This document shows, piece by piece, positions 42,751 through 51,027 of a stretch of DNA of 64,000 nt. The DNA is from CAYLLN01 sp964384375 (GTDB lineage Bacteria > Planctomycetota > Planctomycetia > Pirellulales > Pirellulaceae). Each line of letters begins with the position of its first letter. Position 1 is the first letter of the stretch. Location of the stretch: contig CAYLLN010000003.1 of assembly GCA_964384375.1 (NCBI GenBank), positions 1 through 64,000 on the forward strand, given 5' to 3'. Position numbers and translations under genes: made by a program. The notes beneath the pieces are model-generated. The model saw only the letters and a list, made by a program, of their open reading frames with translations. It searched no databases and was not told the DNA's origin.

Positions 42751-43705
42751 CCTCTGTCTGGAACCCATTCCGCTCCGCCCACTCGTACCCCACAAGCATC
42801 GTCAGCCGCCCCGGCAGGACGCGCATCTCGACCGGCAGCTCGCCCCCCGGATCGCCGTCGAGCTGGTAGGGTGCCGGCCCAGTCGATTCAATGGCCAACC
42901 GCCCCGTTTGGATGCGGCCAAAGTCCTCCATCGCTTCGTGCTGGCCAAGCATCACGCCTCCCAAGTACACGAGGCCGTTCCAAAGCGACCCCGCCTTGAA
43001 GGTGCAGACGTCCAAGAGGCCGTCTGTCCCCGACGCTTGCGGTGCGAAGCTCAGCCCGCCAGCATATCGCGGCAGGTTCACCACGAAGACCCAGCGGGCG
43101 ACGATTTCGGCCGTCAACTCGTCGCTTTCGCTTCCCGTCGGCGCATACCTCACCCGCAGTTCGGGGTACTCGTATTTACGAATCGAGTCGAGGATTGGTT
43201 TGGCGTAGGAAAGATGATGAATGTGCCCCGTCCGGCGGCGGTGCAGGCGGCGAACCACGTCGGCATCGAAGCCGCAGCCGGCCATCAGCGTGAAGAGGCG
43301 GTCCCCGGCGAGCCCCGCATCGAGCTGCACAAGGCAGCCGGCAGCGATCGTGCGGCAAAGCTGCTGCGGATCGGCGGTTGCGCCCAGGTATTTGGCGAGC
43401 AGATTCTCGGTTCCCAGCGGCAGGACAGCAAGCGGAGTGCCCGGGGGAGTGCGGTTGGTGATCAGGCTGAGCGTACCGTCCCCCCCAGCAGCCACCACCG
43501 CCCGGAGCGTGCCGGCCGCGAGCTTCTCGGCGGCGGCCTGAGCCAAGTCATCGACATTGGGAATGATCGACACCCACAGATCGCAACCCAGCAGGTATTG
43601 CCGCAGCTCCTCCGCCACGGCCTGCCGATTGCGCAGCCCCGCATGCGGATTGACGGCAATGAGCACATCGCGGGCATCAGCGGAAATCGGTCGGGTAGCG
43701 GGCAT
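42731..43705 (-). CDS. Diacylglycerol/lipid kinase family protein
   Basis: 324 residues with the DAGK/YegS fold: IAVNPHAGLRNR, VVAAGGDGTLSLI (GGDGT nucleotide loop), LAVLPLGTENLLAKYLG, and the C-terminal domain with LFTLMAGCGFDADVV, YAGGLSFAPQASGTDGLLDVCTFK and PYQLDGDPGGELPVEMRVLPGRL. It would phosphorylate a lipid head group, for instance diacylglycerol or a sphingoid base. Upstream of kdsA on the same strand, 118 bp apart. Its last residues (EGVESRE) and stop are encoded by the heptamer array, so changes in copy number would alter the end of the protein. Confidence 0.9.
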   Translation of the reverse strand: MPATRPISADARDVLIAVNPHAGLRNRQAVAEELRQYLLGCDLWVSIIPNVDDLAQAAAEKLAAGTLRAVVAAGGDGTLSLITNRTPPGTPLAVLPLGTENLLAKYLGATADPQQLCRTIAAGCLVQLDAGLAGDRLFTLMAGCGFDADVVRRLHRRRTGHIHHLSYAKPILDSIRKYEYPELRVRYAPTGSESDELTAEIVARWVFVVNLPRYAGGLSFAPQASGTDGLLDVCTFKAGSLWNGLVYLGGVMLGQHEAMEDFGRIQTGRLAIESTGPAPYQLDGDPGGELPVEMRVLPGRLTMLVGYEWAERNGFQTEGVESRE

Positions 43706-43728
43706 CGACGGTCAATCCTACCGAAAGG

Positions 43729-43810
43729 CGAGTGGGATGCGTCAGCACCCCGTTGACGATGAGCGAGCATGGAATGCCATAGGGAGGCTTACGCTTCACG
43801 CTCGCCTCGA
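43729..43810. repeat. Inverted pair of GGCGAGCGGGAGGCGTCAG-type repeats
   Basis: GGCGAGTGGGATGCGTCAGC at 43729-43748 and, inverted, GGCGAGCGTGAAGCGTAAGC ending near 43810, both related to 4289-4311. They lie in the 539-bp gap 43706-44244, which has no protein-coding gene; the remainder of the gap carries the RNA candidate at 44030-44190. Confidence 0.6.
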
Positions 43811-44029
43811 GTTTTGACCCGCTGTTCAATTCCGCCCGAAACTGTAGCGCCCGGCAACGGGCGAATTTGCCAAATGCAGCAATTCGCAACAGACAATTGT
43901 CACCAGCTTGAAAGACGCTGCTTGATTTCGCACCGCCGGCAATGAATTGCCGCACTTAACGCGTTGGCAGGTATTCAGTTACGGCAATTCTCCGTGGACA
44001 TCACAGAAGTGTTTCAGAATTGGCGCGCG

Positions 44030-44190
44030 GCGTGCTAAAGGGATGAATCGCTCGCTGGCAAAAGTCAGTGAGCACATCCCTTCGGCTGGCCCGTGGGGTC
44101 TCTGACGATTTTGCGGACGTGGTTGACTTGCCCCTGGCCACCTTCGCGCGCCAAAACGTATTTGGTCCGTCAGAGACCCCCGTTTTTATT
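44030..44190 (+). ncRNA. Candidate structured small RNA with terminator-like 3' end
   Basis: Two nested structures can be seen. A 5' hairpin pairs AAGGGATG (44038-44045) with CATCCCTT (44075-44082), with inner CTCGCTGGC/GTCAGTGAG pairing. A 3' domain is closed by GGGGTCTCTGACG (44095-44107) with CGTCAGAGACCCC (44168-44180), containing a GTGGTT/GGCCAC stem and an ACGATTTTG/CAAAACGT stem. It is followed by CGTTTTTATTTC, a T-run as in intrinsic terminators. I could not match it to 6S, SRP, tmRNA, RNase P or a known riboswitch by eye. It could also be bidirectional terminator DNA. Confidence 0.5.
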
Positions 44191-44244
44191 TCTTGATGGC
44201 GAAGCGGCAGTTAGACGCCAGGGAGTCACTCCGCCGGGACTCGA

Positions 44245-45258
44245 TCACGGCAAATACATATCCAGAAAGACGCTCGTCTCGCGCGGGGCGATCGTTACTG
44301 CAGGCAAGCTCGCGGGAAGGAGCACTGTCTGGCCGGGGATGAGTGACAGGAGCGTGACTTCATCGCTCGTCGTGTTGCCGCGGGAAGCGACCGTCTGCGA
44401 GCAGCCGACGAAGAGTTCCCCCTCCAGCACGCTCAGGATGTGAAAGCGGTTGTCGCCGCCGAGCGTTGGTTGCCCGTCGATCCGCCAGCGATCGAGCACG
44501 AATTTGTCGCATGCCACGAGCCGCTCAACCTGCGGCTTCTCGGTCGTTTGCGGCTGCTGCGGTCGGACAGCATGCGCCGTGTAGTCGATGGCCGCGAGCG
44601 CTTCGTCCACGTGCAACTTGCGCGGCTGCCCATCCGGCCCGGTCCGGTTCCAGTCAAACAAGCGATAGGTCGTGTCGCTCGCCTGCTGAATCTCGGCCAC
44701 GAGCAAGCCGCTGCCGAGGGCATGCACCGTGCCGGCCGGGATGAAGAGGCAGTCGCCCGCCCGTGGCTCGAAGGAATGGAGGCAGACGGCGGTGCGCCCC
44801 ACGGCCACTTCGTGAGCCAGCGACTCGCGAGTGAAGCCATACTTCAGCCCCGCATAGACCCGGCTGCCGGGGGCGGCATCGAGGATAAGCCACGCCTCGG
44901 TCTTTCCCAAATCGGGCGGATCGAGCAAGGCCGCCGCCGCGTCGTCGGGATGGACCTGCACCGAAAGATCGCGCTGGCAGTCGAGATACTTGAAAAGCAG
45001 CGGAAACCGCGGCAGCGGCGCGTGGCGTCCGAGCAGTTCGTGCCCGCGCTGCTGCACGAGTCGTGAGAGCGGTGTCCCGGCGAGCGGGCCGTTCGCGACG
45101 ACCGACTGGTCCGCACCGTGATCGGCCACCTCCCAGCTCTCGGCATAGTCGCTTCCCTCCCCGAGCGGCTTGCCGAGCACCTCCCCCAGCCGGCGGCCGC
45201 CCCAGAGGTAACGCTTGAGGAGCGGCTTGAACTTCAAGGGATAGAGCGGTTCGGACAT
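44245..45258 (-). CDS. manA: Mannose-6-phosphate isomerase, class I
   Basis: ATG at 45258 (MSEPLYPLKFKPLLKRYLWGG) gives 337 residues; 14 extra codons upstream are not conserved. Zinc site and family text: LSVQVHPDDAAA, GKTEAWLIL, FIPAGTVHALGSGLLVAEIQQASDTTYRLFDW. The C-terminal cupin is shorter than in fungal enzymes, as in Bacillus-type ManA. It interconverts fructose-6-P and mannose-6-P, feeding mannose-containing surface polysaccharide or mannose use. Minus strand, upstream of the RNA candidate. Confidence 0.94.
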   Translation of the reverse strand: MSEPLYPLKFKPLLKRYLWGGRRLGEVLGKPLGEGSDYAESWEVADHGADQSVVANGPLAGTPLSRLVQQRGHELLGRHAPLPRFPLLFKYLDCQRDLSVQVHPDDAAAALLDPPDLGKTEAWLILDAAPGSRVYAGLKYGFTRESLAHEVAVGRTAVCLHSFEPRAGDCLFIPAGTVHALGSGLLVAEIQQASDTTYRLFDWNRTGPDGQPRKLHVDEALAAIDYTAHAVRPQQPQTTEKPQVERLVACDKFVLDRWRIDGQPTLGGDNRFHILSVLEGELFVGCSQTVASRGNTTSDEVTLLSLIPGQTVLLPASLPAVTIAPRETSVFLDMYLP

Positions 45259-45377
45259 GGTCGCTGCGAGTAGTGGGCATTGGGCCGCCGGGAGATACAA
45301 CTCCCGCGGGAACGCCCATCATATCGCAGCCGCCGTCAGCAGGGCCGTTCCGGTGTTGAACTTGGCGGCAACCGAAG

Positions 45378-45464
45378 GTAGGCCAGCCGGGCCCTCGGCT
45401 GGCCAGAAGTGCAAGTGGATCATCTACTTGCAACGCTGGTCGGCGAAGGGCCTCGCCAACCTAC
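45378..45464. repeat. GTAG-headed inverted repeat pair, 87 bp
   Basis: The left arm GTAGGCCAGCCGGGCCCTCG.. (45378-45404) and the inverted right arm, reading GTAGGTTGGCGAGGCCCTTC.. (45435-45464), each form a hairpin and share shape and head. It lies in the 245-bp gap between manA and the end of the ECF42 cluster and may contribute to transcript termination. Confidence 0.75.
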
Positions 45465-45503
45465 TTTGAAGAACTGAGCGGCCCTGCCGCCGTTGATCGC
45501 CAG

Positions 45504-46673
45504 CTACGCCAGCGTCTGCACTTCGACCGACAACACGCCCGGCAAGTGCGATGCGATCGCCTGCCAGTTGTTGCCGCCATCGGGTGAGCAATAGACCTGT
45601 CCGCCCGACGTGCCGAAGTAGATGCCGCAATCGTCCACCTGGTCCACCGCCATCGCGTCGCGGAGGACGTTCACGTAGCAGTTCTCTTGCGGCAGCCCCT
45701 TGGTGAGCGGTTCCCATTCGTTGCCGCCGCTCTTGCTCCGGAAGACGCGGAGCTTCCCCTCGGGCGGATAATGCAGCGAGTCGCTCGTGATCGGCACGAC
45801 ATAGACCGTGTCTGGCTCGTGGGCATGCACGTCGATCGGAAAGCCAAAGTCCGTCGGCAGGTTGCCGCCGATGTCGATCCACATCTCGCCGGCATTGTCG
45901 GTCCGGAGCACGTCCCAGTGCTTCTGCATATAGAGCACGCCGGGCCGCTTCGGATGCATGGCGATGCGATGGACGCAGTGTCCCACGTCGGCATCGGGAT
46001 CGGGTAGCTGGTAGGGCGAGGCGAGTCCCTTGTTGATCGGCTTCCACGACTGGCCGCCGTCGTCGGTGCGAAACGCGCCGGCCGCCGAGATCGCGATATA
46101 AATCCGCTTGGGGTCGCTCGGATCGAGCACGATCGTATGCACCGCCATGCCGCCGGCGCCGGGCTGCCACAGGTGTCCCTTGGCGCTGCGCAGGCCGGGA
46201 AGTTCATGCCAGCTCTTGCCGCCGTCGGTCGTGCGGAAGATCGCCGCGTCTTCGACCCCCGCATAGACCGTGTTCGGATCGGTCAGCGACGGCTCCAGGT
46301 GCCAGACCCGCTTGAATTCCCACGGATGCTGCGTGCCGTCGTACCAAAGGTGCGTGCCGGGCGTACCGTCATAGACGAACTTGTTGCTTTCCCCTTTCGG
46401 CATGCCGTCGGGCCCGGTCATCGGTTCGCCGGCGGGTGTGCCGGGTTGCTCCCACGTTTTGCCGCCGTCGCTCGATCGCTGGATGATCTGCCCGAACCAG
46501 CCGCTCGACTGCGAGCAATAGATGCGGTCGGGATCGACGGTCGAACCCTTGAGGTGATAGATCTCCCAGCCGGCAAACTGCGGCTCGCTCACCTTCCATT
46601 TTTTACGAGCGGCATCGCTGGTGATGACGAAGGCCCCTTTCTTGGTGCCGACGAGAACGCGAACGCTGGTCAT
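45504..46673 (-). CDS. BNR/sortilin-type beta-propeller protein (exo-sialidase-like)
   Basis: ATG at 46673 (MTSVRVLVGTKKGAFVI) gives 389 residues. Repeated Asp-box motifs are clear: SSDGGKTWEQ, TTDGGKSWHEL, TDDGGQSWKPI, SKSGGNEWEPL, SPDGGNNWQAI. These belong to the sortilin/VPS10 and exo-alpha-sialidase-like propellers. There is no signal peptide, so the protein is probably cytoplasmic, and sialidase catalytic residues are not evident. It is the last gene of the ECF42 cluster, 38 bp after the DinB gene. Confidence 0.85.
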   Translation of the reverse strand: MTSVRVLVGTKKGAFVITSDAARKKWKVSEPQFAGWEIYHLKGSTVDPDRIYCSQSSGWFGQIIQRSSDGGKTWEQPGTPAGEPMTGPDGMPKGESNKFVYDGTPGTHLWYDGTQHPWEFKRVWHLEPSLTDPNTVYAGVEDAAIFRTTDGGKSWHELPGLRSAKGHLWQPGAGGMAVHTIVLDPSDPKRIYIAISAAGAFRTDDGGQSWKPINKGLASPYQLPDPDADVGHCVHRIAMHPKRPGVLYMQKHWDVLRTDNAGEMWIDIGGNLPTDFGFPIDVHAHEPDTVYVVPITSDSLHYPPEGKLRVFRSKSGGNEWEPLTKGLPQENCYVNVLRDAMAVDQVDDCGIYFGTSGGQVYCSPDGGNNWQAIASHLPGVLSVEVQTLA

Positions 46674-46711
46674 GGGAAGCTCCAGTAGAAATTGTGCGGC
46701 GAATTGTTTGA

Positions 46712-47203
46712 CTAGATGACAATCGGCTTGCCCAGCGCCCGCCGCACGGGGACGAATTGCCCGGCGTGCATCATCGGGTGCGTGGCGATCAGGATGAACA
46801 TCGACCCCATCGTGGGAAACATGTTGCGCATGCTTTCCGGCGCCGGCTGGTCGAAGTCGGCATCGGGGAAGGCGTCGAGCGTGGCGAGCGACGCGGCGTG
46901 CACCTTCTCGGTCAGGTCGAGGTACTGCTCCTTCGTGAGGAAATCCGCAGGGTTGTCGCTGGCGACGTTCCCTTTGCTGTGCTTTTCCTTGAATCCCGCG
47001 GGTAATTCGGGAGCGGCCCCCTCGCGAATGCCATTGAGCAATCCGCACTCGGACGAAATCAAATGGCCAAGCTGATATGCCAGGTTGGTGCAACCCTCGC
47101 CGGGCCGCTTGAGCAAATCCGCGTCGGAGAGATCCTTCATGTACGAAGTGAGAACCATGTGGCTGAGATTCAGCGTTTCACGGATCGCGTCTTTGGTGTT
47201 CAT
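46712..47203 (-). CDS. DinB family protein
   Basis: 163 residues. DinB-like four-helix bundle: TKDAIRETLNLSHMVLTSYMKDLSDADLL, QLGHLISSECGLLNGI with a ligand His, and the C-terminal ATHPMMHAGQFVPVRRALG block with two more His. Metal-dependent transferases of this group use bacillithiol, mycothiol or glutathione in some bacteria. In this cluster it is one of many small stress- or detoxification-type proteins. ATG is strong by context; 85 bp separate it from the DoxX gene, including the heptamer array at 47239-47280. Confidence 0.9.
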   Translation of the reverse strand: MNTKDAIRETLNLSHMVLTSYMKDLSDADLLKRPGEGCTNLAYQLGHLISSECGLLNGIREGAAPELPAGFKEKHSKGNVASDNPADFLTKEQYLDLTEKVHAASLATLDAFPDADFDQPAPESMRNMFPTMGSMFILIATHPMMHAGQFVPVRRALGKPIVI

Positions 47204-47238
47204 GGCTGCGCTAAAGTGATTGGGTGAGTGGTATCAAC

Positions 47239-47280
47239 TCTGTCCTCTGTCCTCTGTCCTCTGTCCTCTGTCCTCTGTTT
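47239..47280. repeat. TCTGTCC heptamer array
   Basis: Six consecutive 7-bp units, the last one degenerate (TCTGTTT), between the DinB and DoxX genes of the ECF42 cluster. Confidence 0.9.
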
Positions 47281-47288
47281 CCTTCCTC

Positions 47289-47702
47289 CTATTGCCTCCA
47301 CGGCATGAGCGACCAGAGCCGCGGCTCGCGGAGGAAGATGCCCAGCCAGATGACGACGCCAAAGATGACCTGGACGATGGCATATTCGCCGTGGGACAGG
47401 TGCTGGCAGATCGTGCCCCCCATGTAGCCGGTGAGGAGAATCGCGCCGAGGACCGCCGTCTTTGGGTTCAGATACAGGATCGTGCATAGGAGTTCGACGA
47501 TTCCCAGCGGCCGAATGTATTCGAGTTTCCAACCACCTTGTTTCACCAACCCTTCCACGACCGGGGCCATGTGAGTGATCTTGCCGTAGGCGCTCAGGAG
47601 TAACATCGCGCTAGGGAGCACCGTGAGCACCCAGCCGAGCCAGAACATCCAGGCGGGAACCTGTGCGGTGGACTTCGATGATTCAGCAGGCTTTTGCGAC
47701 AT
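47289..47702 (-). CDS. DoxX-like membrane protein
   Basis: ATG at 47702 with GGGAGGTTG upstream; 137 residues. After a Ser/Lys-rich start come four helices: MFWLGWVLTVLPSAMLLLSAYGKI, YIRPLGIVELLCTILYL, TAVLGAILLTGYMGGTICQHL and IVQVIFGVVIWLGIFL. GIVELLCTILYLNP and the helix layout match the DoxX-like family (DoxX_2). Relatives are linked to redox or thiol stress. Cotranscribed with its neighbours by spacing (61 and 85 bp). Confidence 0.9.
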   Translation of the reverse strand: MSQKPAESSKSTAQVPAWMFWLGWVLTVLPSAMLLLSAYGKITHMAPVVEGLVKQGGWKLEYIRPLGIVELLCTILYLNPKTAVLGAILLTGYMGGTICQHLSHGEYAIVQVIFGVVIWLGIFLREPRLWSLMPWRQ

Positions 47703-47763
47703 GGCCAACCTCCCGAGGCAAACATCACGAGTGACAAGTGACCAACGACAAGTGACGACAATT

Positions 47764-48309
47764 CTAGCCTTTCTGCTCTACAATTACCTTCAGGCTCGCG
47801 AGCCCCTGCTCGAAGTCACCGCCGATCATCTTGTCCATGCTCATGACCAGGCCCATCGCCTTCGTCATGAAGTTGTACTTGCCGTCGAGAGCCCAGGTGA
47901 CAGCCGTTCCTGAGCCATTCGGCTGAAAGGTGAACTCGCCCAGATTTGTCCCCTTAAAGGGACGAAAGAACTCAAGCTTGATCCGAATCAACTCCGGCTC
48001 AATGCTTTCGACGATGGTCGAGCGCCCTTCGCCGACGTTGTCATCGCCGTTCCAGCCGTACACCGCGCCGACGCCGGATGCCGCGCCCTCGTAGGTTCGC
48101 TTCATGTCCGGGTCGCGTTTGTCGTAAGGGGACCAGGTCTGCCACTGGTGGAAGTCGTTCACGTGCGGAAAGATCCGCGCTGCCGGCGCGGCCATCGTCA
48201 CCGTGCGGGCGATGCGAAAGTCGGCTGGCCGCATGGCGACGACAGTCACCAACAGCACGATGACCAGGACAAAGATGCCGACAACGGTGGCGATGATGGT
48301 GGGGAGCAT
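47764..48309 (-). CDS. Membrane-anchored SRPBCC protein, copy 2
   Basis: 181 residues: an N-terminal membrane helix (IIATVVGIFVLVIVLLVTVVAM), then a START/SRPBCC domain with FRIARTVTMAAPAARIFPHVNDFHQWQTWSPYDKRDP, GVGAVYGWNGDDNVGEGRSTIVE and a long C-terminal helix (MDKMIGGDFEQGLASLKVIVE). It is a clear paralogue of the protein at 49573-50202 in the same cluster (WSPW/WSPY and MIGG-EKGL blocks shared). The cavity would bind a hydrophobic ligand. Function unknown. Confidence 0.88.
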   Translation of the reverse strand: MLPTIIATVVGIFVLVIVLLVTVVAMRPADFRIARTVTMAAPAARIFPHVNDFHQWQTWSPYDKRDPDMKRTYEGAASGVGAVYGWNGDDNVGEGRSTIVESIEPELIRIKLEFFRPFKGTNLGEFTFQPNGSGTAVTWALDGKYNFMTKAMGLVMSMDKMIGGDFEQGLASLKVIVEQKG

Positions 48310-48341
48310 GGTTGCAGGTCACTTGTCACTTGTTGCGGACT

Positions 48342-48704
48342 TCACCGATCGACGTGAATCTCAAAGCCGCCATAGGCCATGCGCTTCATATCGAACGGCA
48401 TCTCCTTCATGTCTTTCATCATGTCGTTCATGCGAGGATCCTTCATGACGGCAGCGTTCACCTTGTCGCGGTGCGCCTTCGACTTATAGACGATCCAGGC
48501 GAAGACGGCCGTCTCTCCCTTCTTGAGCTTGGCGAGCTTTGTGAAGGTCAGCACCTTCGCAATGTCGAGATCCTCGCCAATCGCCTCGCAGTACTGCAAA
48601 GCTCCGTGATCCATCCAGACTTCGCTGGCTCCCTTGGCCATTTTGAGATAGGTCTTGATGTTCTTCTTCGGAATCGCCAGCACAAAACCATCGACATAAC
48701 GCAT
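48342..48704 (-). CDS. DUF1428 family protein
   Basis: ATG at 48704 with GAGGTG upstream; 120 residues. It starts MRYVDGFVLAIPKKNIKTYLKMA and contains WMDHGALQYCEAIGEDL, FAWIVYKSKAHRDKVNAAVMKDPRM and ends FDMKRMAYGGFEIHVDR, the YbaA/DUF1428 pattern. These are dimeric alpha/beta-barrel (ferredoxin-like) proteins of unknown function, often linked in operons with YCII and ECF42 genes, as here. Confidence 0.93.
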   Translation of the reverse strand: MRYVDGFVLAIPKKNIKTYLKMAKGASEVWMDHGALQYCEAIGEDLDIAKVLTFTKLAKLKKGETAVFAWIVYKSKAHRDKVNAAVMKDPRMNDMMKDMKEMPFDMKRMAYGGFEIHVDR

Positions 48705-48754
48705 GCTGCACCTCGGAAGTTGTAAATAAATTGCCAGGAGAACGAAGGATTTCC

Positions 48755-48815
48755 GGGAGGGCGAAGCTCCTGCTGAGCCGTAGTAAGCGCGGCTCGGCGG
48801 GAGCCTCGCCCTCCC
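48755..48815. repeat. Long-arm REP-like hairpin inside the cluster
   Basis: GGGAGGGCGAAGCTCCTGCT.. (48755-48780) is the imperfect complement of 48791-48815 across a 10-bp loop (TAGTAAGCGC). The stem is ~25 bp with few mismatches. It lies in the 152-bp gap between the DUF1579 and DUF1428 genes, the widest within the cluster downstream of the ECF42 promoter, and could cause partial termination or protect the 3' end of the upstream message. Confidence 0.8.
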
Positions 48816-48856
48816 CACCATCGCTAATTCTCCCAAGTTTCTACATACGCCGCAGG

Positions 48857-49519
48857 CTACTTCGCCTTCGTCAGCTCGATCCGCATCATCTTATATTCCT
48901 CGCCGCTCTTCGGATCGGCGCCGAACATTTCCAGCACCTTCTTGCCGGGACCGGTCGTCGTTTCGACCTGCCGCATCGTGATCGGGGTCTTCTTCAGCGG
49001 GCAATTGCAGGCGAATGTCCAGGTGAGCGTCTTGCCATCCTTCGACAGTTCCCCCTCGCCATTGGCGAAGCCCGTGCTCATGTTATCGATCCAGGTGGCG
49101 ACGAACTTCTGCGAGATGTTGTCGAAGCCGTGGATCGCCAGGCCGTTGTATGGACCCATGCCGGGGATTTCCCCTTTCATTTCGACCTTCGTGAAACGGC
49201 CGTCGTAGAGCGACGAGATCGTGGTCGTGCTCTCCGACTCGATCGGCTCGGTCCGCGGTCCCATCCACATCGTGTTCTTGCCGTGCCACGTGCCGACATC
49301 GGCGGCCAGACGCTTGTGCTGCTCGCCGGGCGTGGCGGCGGCGGCAAAGGCCGCCATGTCCTCGGCGGTCCAGCCTGGAGGGAGTTTTGGCTCCGCGCCG
49401 GCGGCCGGTTTAGTGGCTTTCGGATCCTTGGGCGGATCGGCGATCGCCAGCGAGCCGGCCAAGAGCGCAATGCTGCACGCGCTGGCGATTGCGGCGGAGA
49501 TCAGTTTCGTGACGTTCAT
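48857..49519 (-). CDS. Exported DUF1579 family protein
   Basis: ATG at 49519 starts a signal peptide (MNVTKLISAAIASACSIALLAGSLAIA); 220 residues. A Lys/Pro linker follows, then the DUF1579 domain: HKRLAADVGTWHGKNTMWMGP, STTTISSLYDGRFTKVEMKGEIPGMGPYNGLAIHGFDNISQKFVATWIDNMSTG, and a terminal EEYKMMRIELTK. DUF1579 is a lipocalin-like barrel of unknown function, common in planctomycetes and often in ECF42/YCII loci. The upstream part of the open frame is unsupported. Confidence 0.9.
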   Translation of the reverse strand: MNVTKLISAAIASACSIALLAGSLAIADPPKDPKATKPAAGAEPKLPPGWTAEDMAAFAAAATPGEQHKRLAADVGTWHGKNTMWMGPRTEPIESESTTTISSLYDGRFTKVEMKGEIPGMGPYNGLAIHGFDNISQKFVATWIDNMSTGFANGEGELSKDGKTLTWTFACNCPLKKTPITMRQVETTTGPGKKVLEMFGADPKSGEEYKMMRIELTKAK

Positions 49520-49572
49520 GGGAATCCTCGACGAAAAGTGGAATGAGTCGCCGGCGGTGCGATTTGCATCCG

Positions 49573-50202
49573 CTACGGCATCGATTCGGTTGGCTGGGTC
49601 GTTGTCGTCGCCTCGGGCCGCTCGGGTTCGGTCGGCGTTTCGGCAGCCGTCGCCATCGACTCCGGCTCCGCTTCGACGATTTTCTTCATGTTGGCGAGCC
49701 CCTTCTCGTAGTTGCCGCCGATCATCGCGTCCATGTCCATGAACAGGCACATCGCCTTGGACAGGAAGTTATGCTCGCCGTCCATGGTCCACGTCACCTT
49801 GGTTCCGTCCCCTTGTGGCGCCATCGTCAAATCGGTCGTTGCAGTGTCTTCAAACGGCTTGAGAAAGTGGAGCTTGATCCGCACCAGTTCACTGGGCCGG
49901 CTTTCGACGATCGTCATGCTTCCCTCGCCGACGTTCTCGTTGCCGGCCCAACGGAAGATGGCCCCTTCGCCGGAATCCGGCCCTTCGAATGTCGTCTTGG
50001 CGCTGGGATCGAGTTCCAGCCACGGGGACCAATCGTTCCAGTGATGAAAGTCGTTGATCTGCGCGAAGACTTCCTCGGGCGGGGCGGCCATCGTCGCCGA
50101 ACGCTCGATGTGGAACGTCGAAGGTTGCATCGCGACGACGGCGACGAATCCAAGAACGAGGACGGCAACGACCGCGATGCCGTAGAGGAGGACTTTTTTC
50201 AT
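49573..50202 (-). CDS. Membrane-anchored SRPBCC protein, copy 1
   Basis: 209 residues. N-terminal membrane helix (VLLYGIAVVAVLVLGFVAVVAM), SRPBCC domain (FHIERSATMAAPPEEVFAQINDFHHWNDWSPWLELDPS, GAIFRWAGNENVGEGSMTIVES, VTWTMDGEHNFLSKAMCLFMDMDAMIGGNYEKGLANMKKIVE), then a Thr/Glu/Pro tail (about 180-209). Paralogue of 47764-48309. The periplasmic or membrane-side ligand-binding role is inferred only from the fold. Confidence 0.88.
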   Translation of the reverse strand: MKKVLLYGIAVVAVLVLGFVAVVAMQPSTFHIERSATMAAPPEEVFAQINDFHHWNDWSPWLELDPSAKTTFEGPDSGEGAIFRWAGNENVGEGSMTIVESRPSELVRIKLHFLKPFEDTATTDLTMAPQGDGTKVTWTMDGEHNFLSKAMCLFMDMDAMIGGNYEKGLANMKKIVEAEPESMATAAETPTEPERPEATTTTQPTESMP

Positions 50203-50275
50203 GACAACATCTCAGACTGAACTTGTTTCTGACACACCCTCGCTTACGCTTCGGGCTGGTATGTAATTGCCGATC

Positions 50276-50650
50276 TCACGCCGCTTTCGCTTCCGGCAAG
50301 CCGGTCAATTCAAAGACCGGTCGCACCTCGACCGCGCCCAGCCCCACGCCTGGATGGCGAGCCGCAATCTCAATCGCATCCTGCAGCGTCGGCACGTCGA
50401 TCAGGTAAAAACCGCCGAGTTGTTCCTTCGTCTCAGCGAACGGGCCGTCGGTCACCACCCGCTTGCCGTCACGGACGCGAACGCTCGTTGCCGTCGTCAC
50501 CGAATGGAGCGGCGACGCGAGGAGATACTGACCCTTCGCGTCGATCTCGTGGCAGAGGCCGACGGCTTCCTCCATCGCGGCCTTCAGAGCGGGCTGGCCG
50601 GCACGCTGCCAGGCAGCTTCGTCGTCGTAGCACAACAGCATGTATTTCAT
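50276..50650 (-). CDS. YCII-related (DGPF) protein 1
   Basis: 124 residues, ferredoxin-like YCII/DGPF fold. MKYMLLCYDDEAAW start, then VTTATSVRVRDGKRVVTDGPFAETKEQLGGFYLIDVPTLQDAIEIA, then an ARHPGVGLGAVEVRPV end. The DGPF motif is intact. YCII-domain proteins are small, often dimeric, with an invariant catalytic-type His/Asp pair in some members; the biochemical role in ECF42 loci is not established. Only 2 bp separate it from the next gene upstream (50653), so they are translated together. Confidence 0.95.
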   Translation of the reverse strand: MKYMLLCYDDEAAWQRAGQPALKAAMEEAVGLCHEIDAKGQYLLASPLHSVTTATSVRVRDGKRVVTDGPFAETKEQLGGFYLIDVPTLQDAIEIAARHPGVGLGAVEVRPVFELTGLPEAKAA

Positions 50651-50652
50651 GG

Positions 50653-51015
50653 CTAGTCCTTTGCTGTGGGGAGTCCGGTCAGTTCAACGACGGGGCGAAC
50701 CTCGACGGTCCCCTTCTTCGCCCCCGGAATGCGGGCGGCGACGGCGAGGGCTTCGTCGAGATTCTCCACGTCGATCAGAAAGTAGCCGCCGAGCTGCTCG
50801 CGCGTCTCGGCAAACGGGCCATCCGTCACCAGCCGCTCGCCGTTGCGGAGGCGAACGCTGGCCGCCGTGGCGACCGGCTGCAGGGGGCTCGCGCCGAGAA
50901 ACTTGCCTCGCGTCGCCAGATCGTGGCAAATCTGGGACGAATCGACGTAGCACTGCGAGCGCTCCGCATCGTTCATCGCGTCTTCGGCCATGTAGATGAG
51001 CAGCATGTACTTCAT
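50653..51015 (-). CDS. YCII-related (DGPF) protein 2
   Basis: 120 residues. MKYMLLIYMAED opening, VATAASVRLRNGERLVTDGPFAETREQLGGYFLIDVENLDEALAVAARIPGAKKGTVEVRPV. Motif intact with Arg instead of Lys after DGPFAET. Closest to the copies at 50276 and 51028 by eye, consistent with tandem duplication. 12 bp from the neighbouring upstream gene. Confidence 0.95.
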   Translation of the reverse strand: MKYMLLIYMAEDAMNDAERSQCYVDSSQICHDLATRGKFLGASPLQPVATAASVRLRNGERLVTDGPFAETREQLGGYFLIDVENLDEALAVAARIPGAKKGTVEVRPVVELTGLPTAKD

Positions 51016-51027
51016 GATTTCGGTTCC

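Noticed and set aside
44095..44190. Simple rho-independent terminator for the plus strand
   Set aside because: No plus-strand gene precedes it and ~60 structured nucleotides lie between the stem arms, so a small RNA is a better reading, though not proven.
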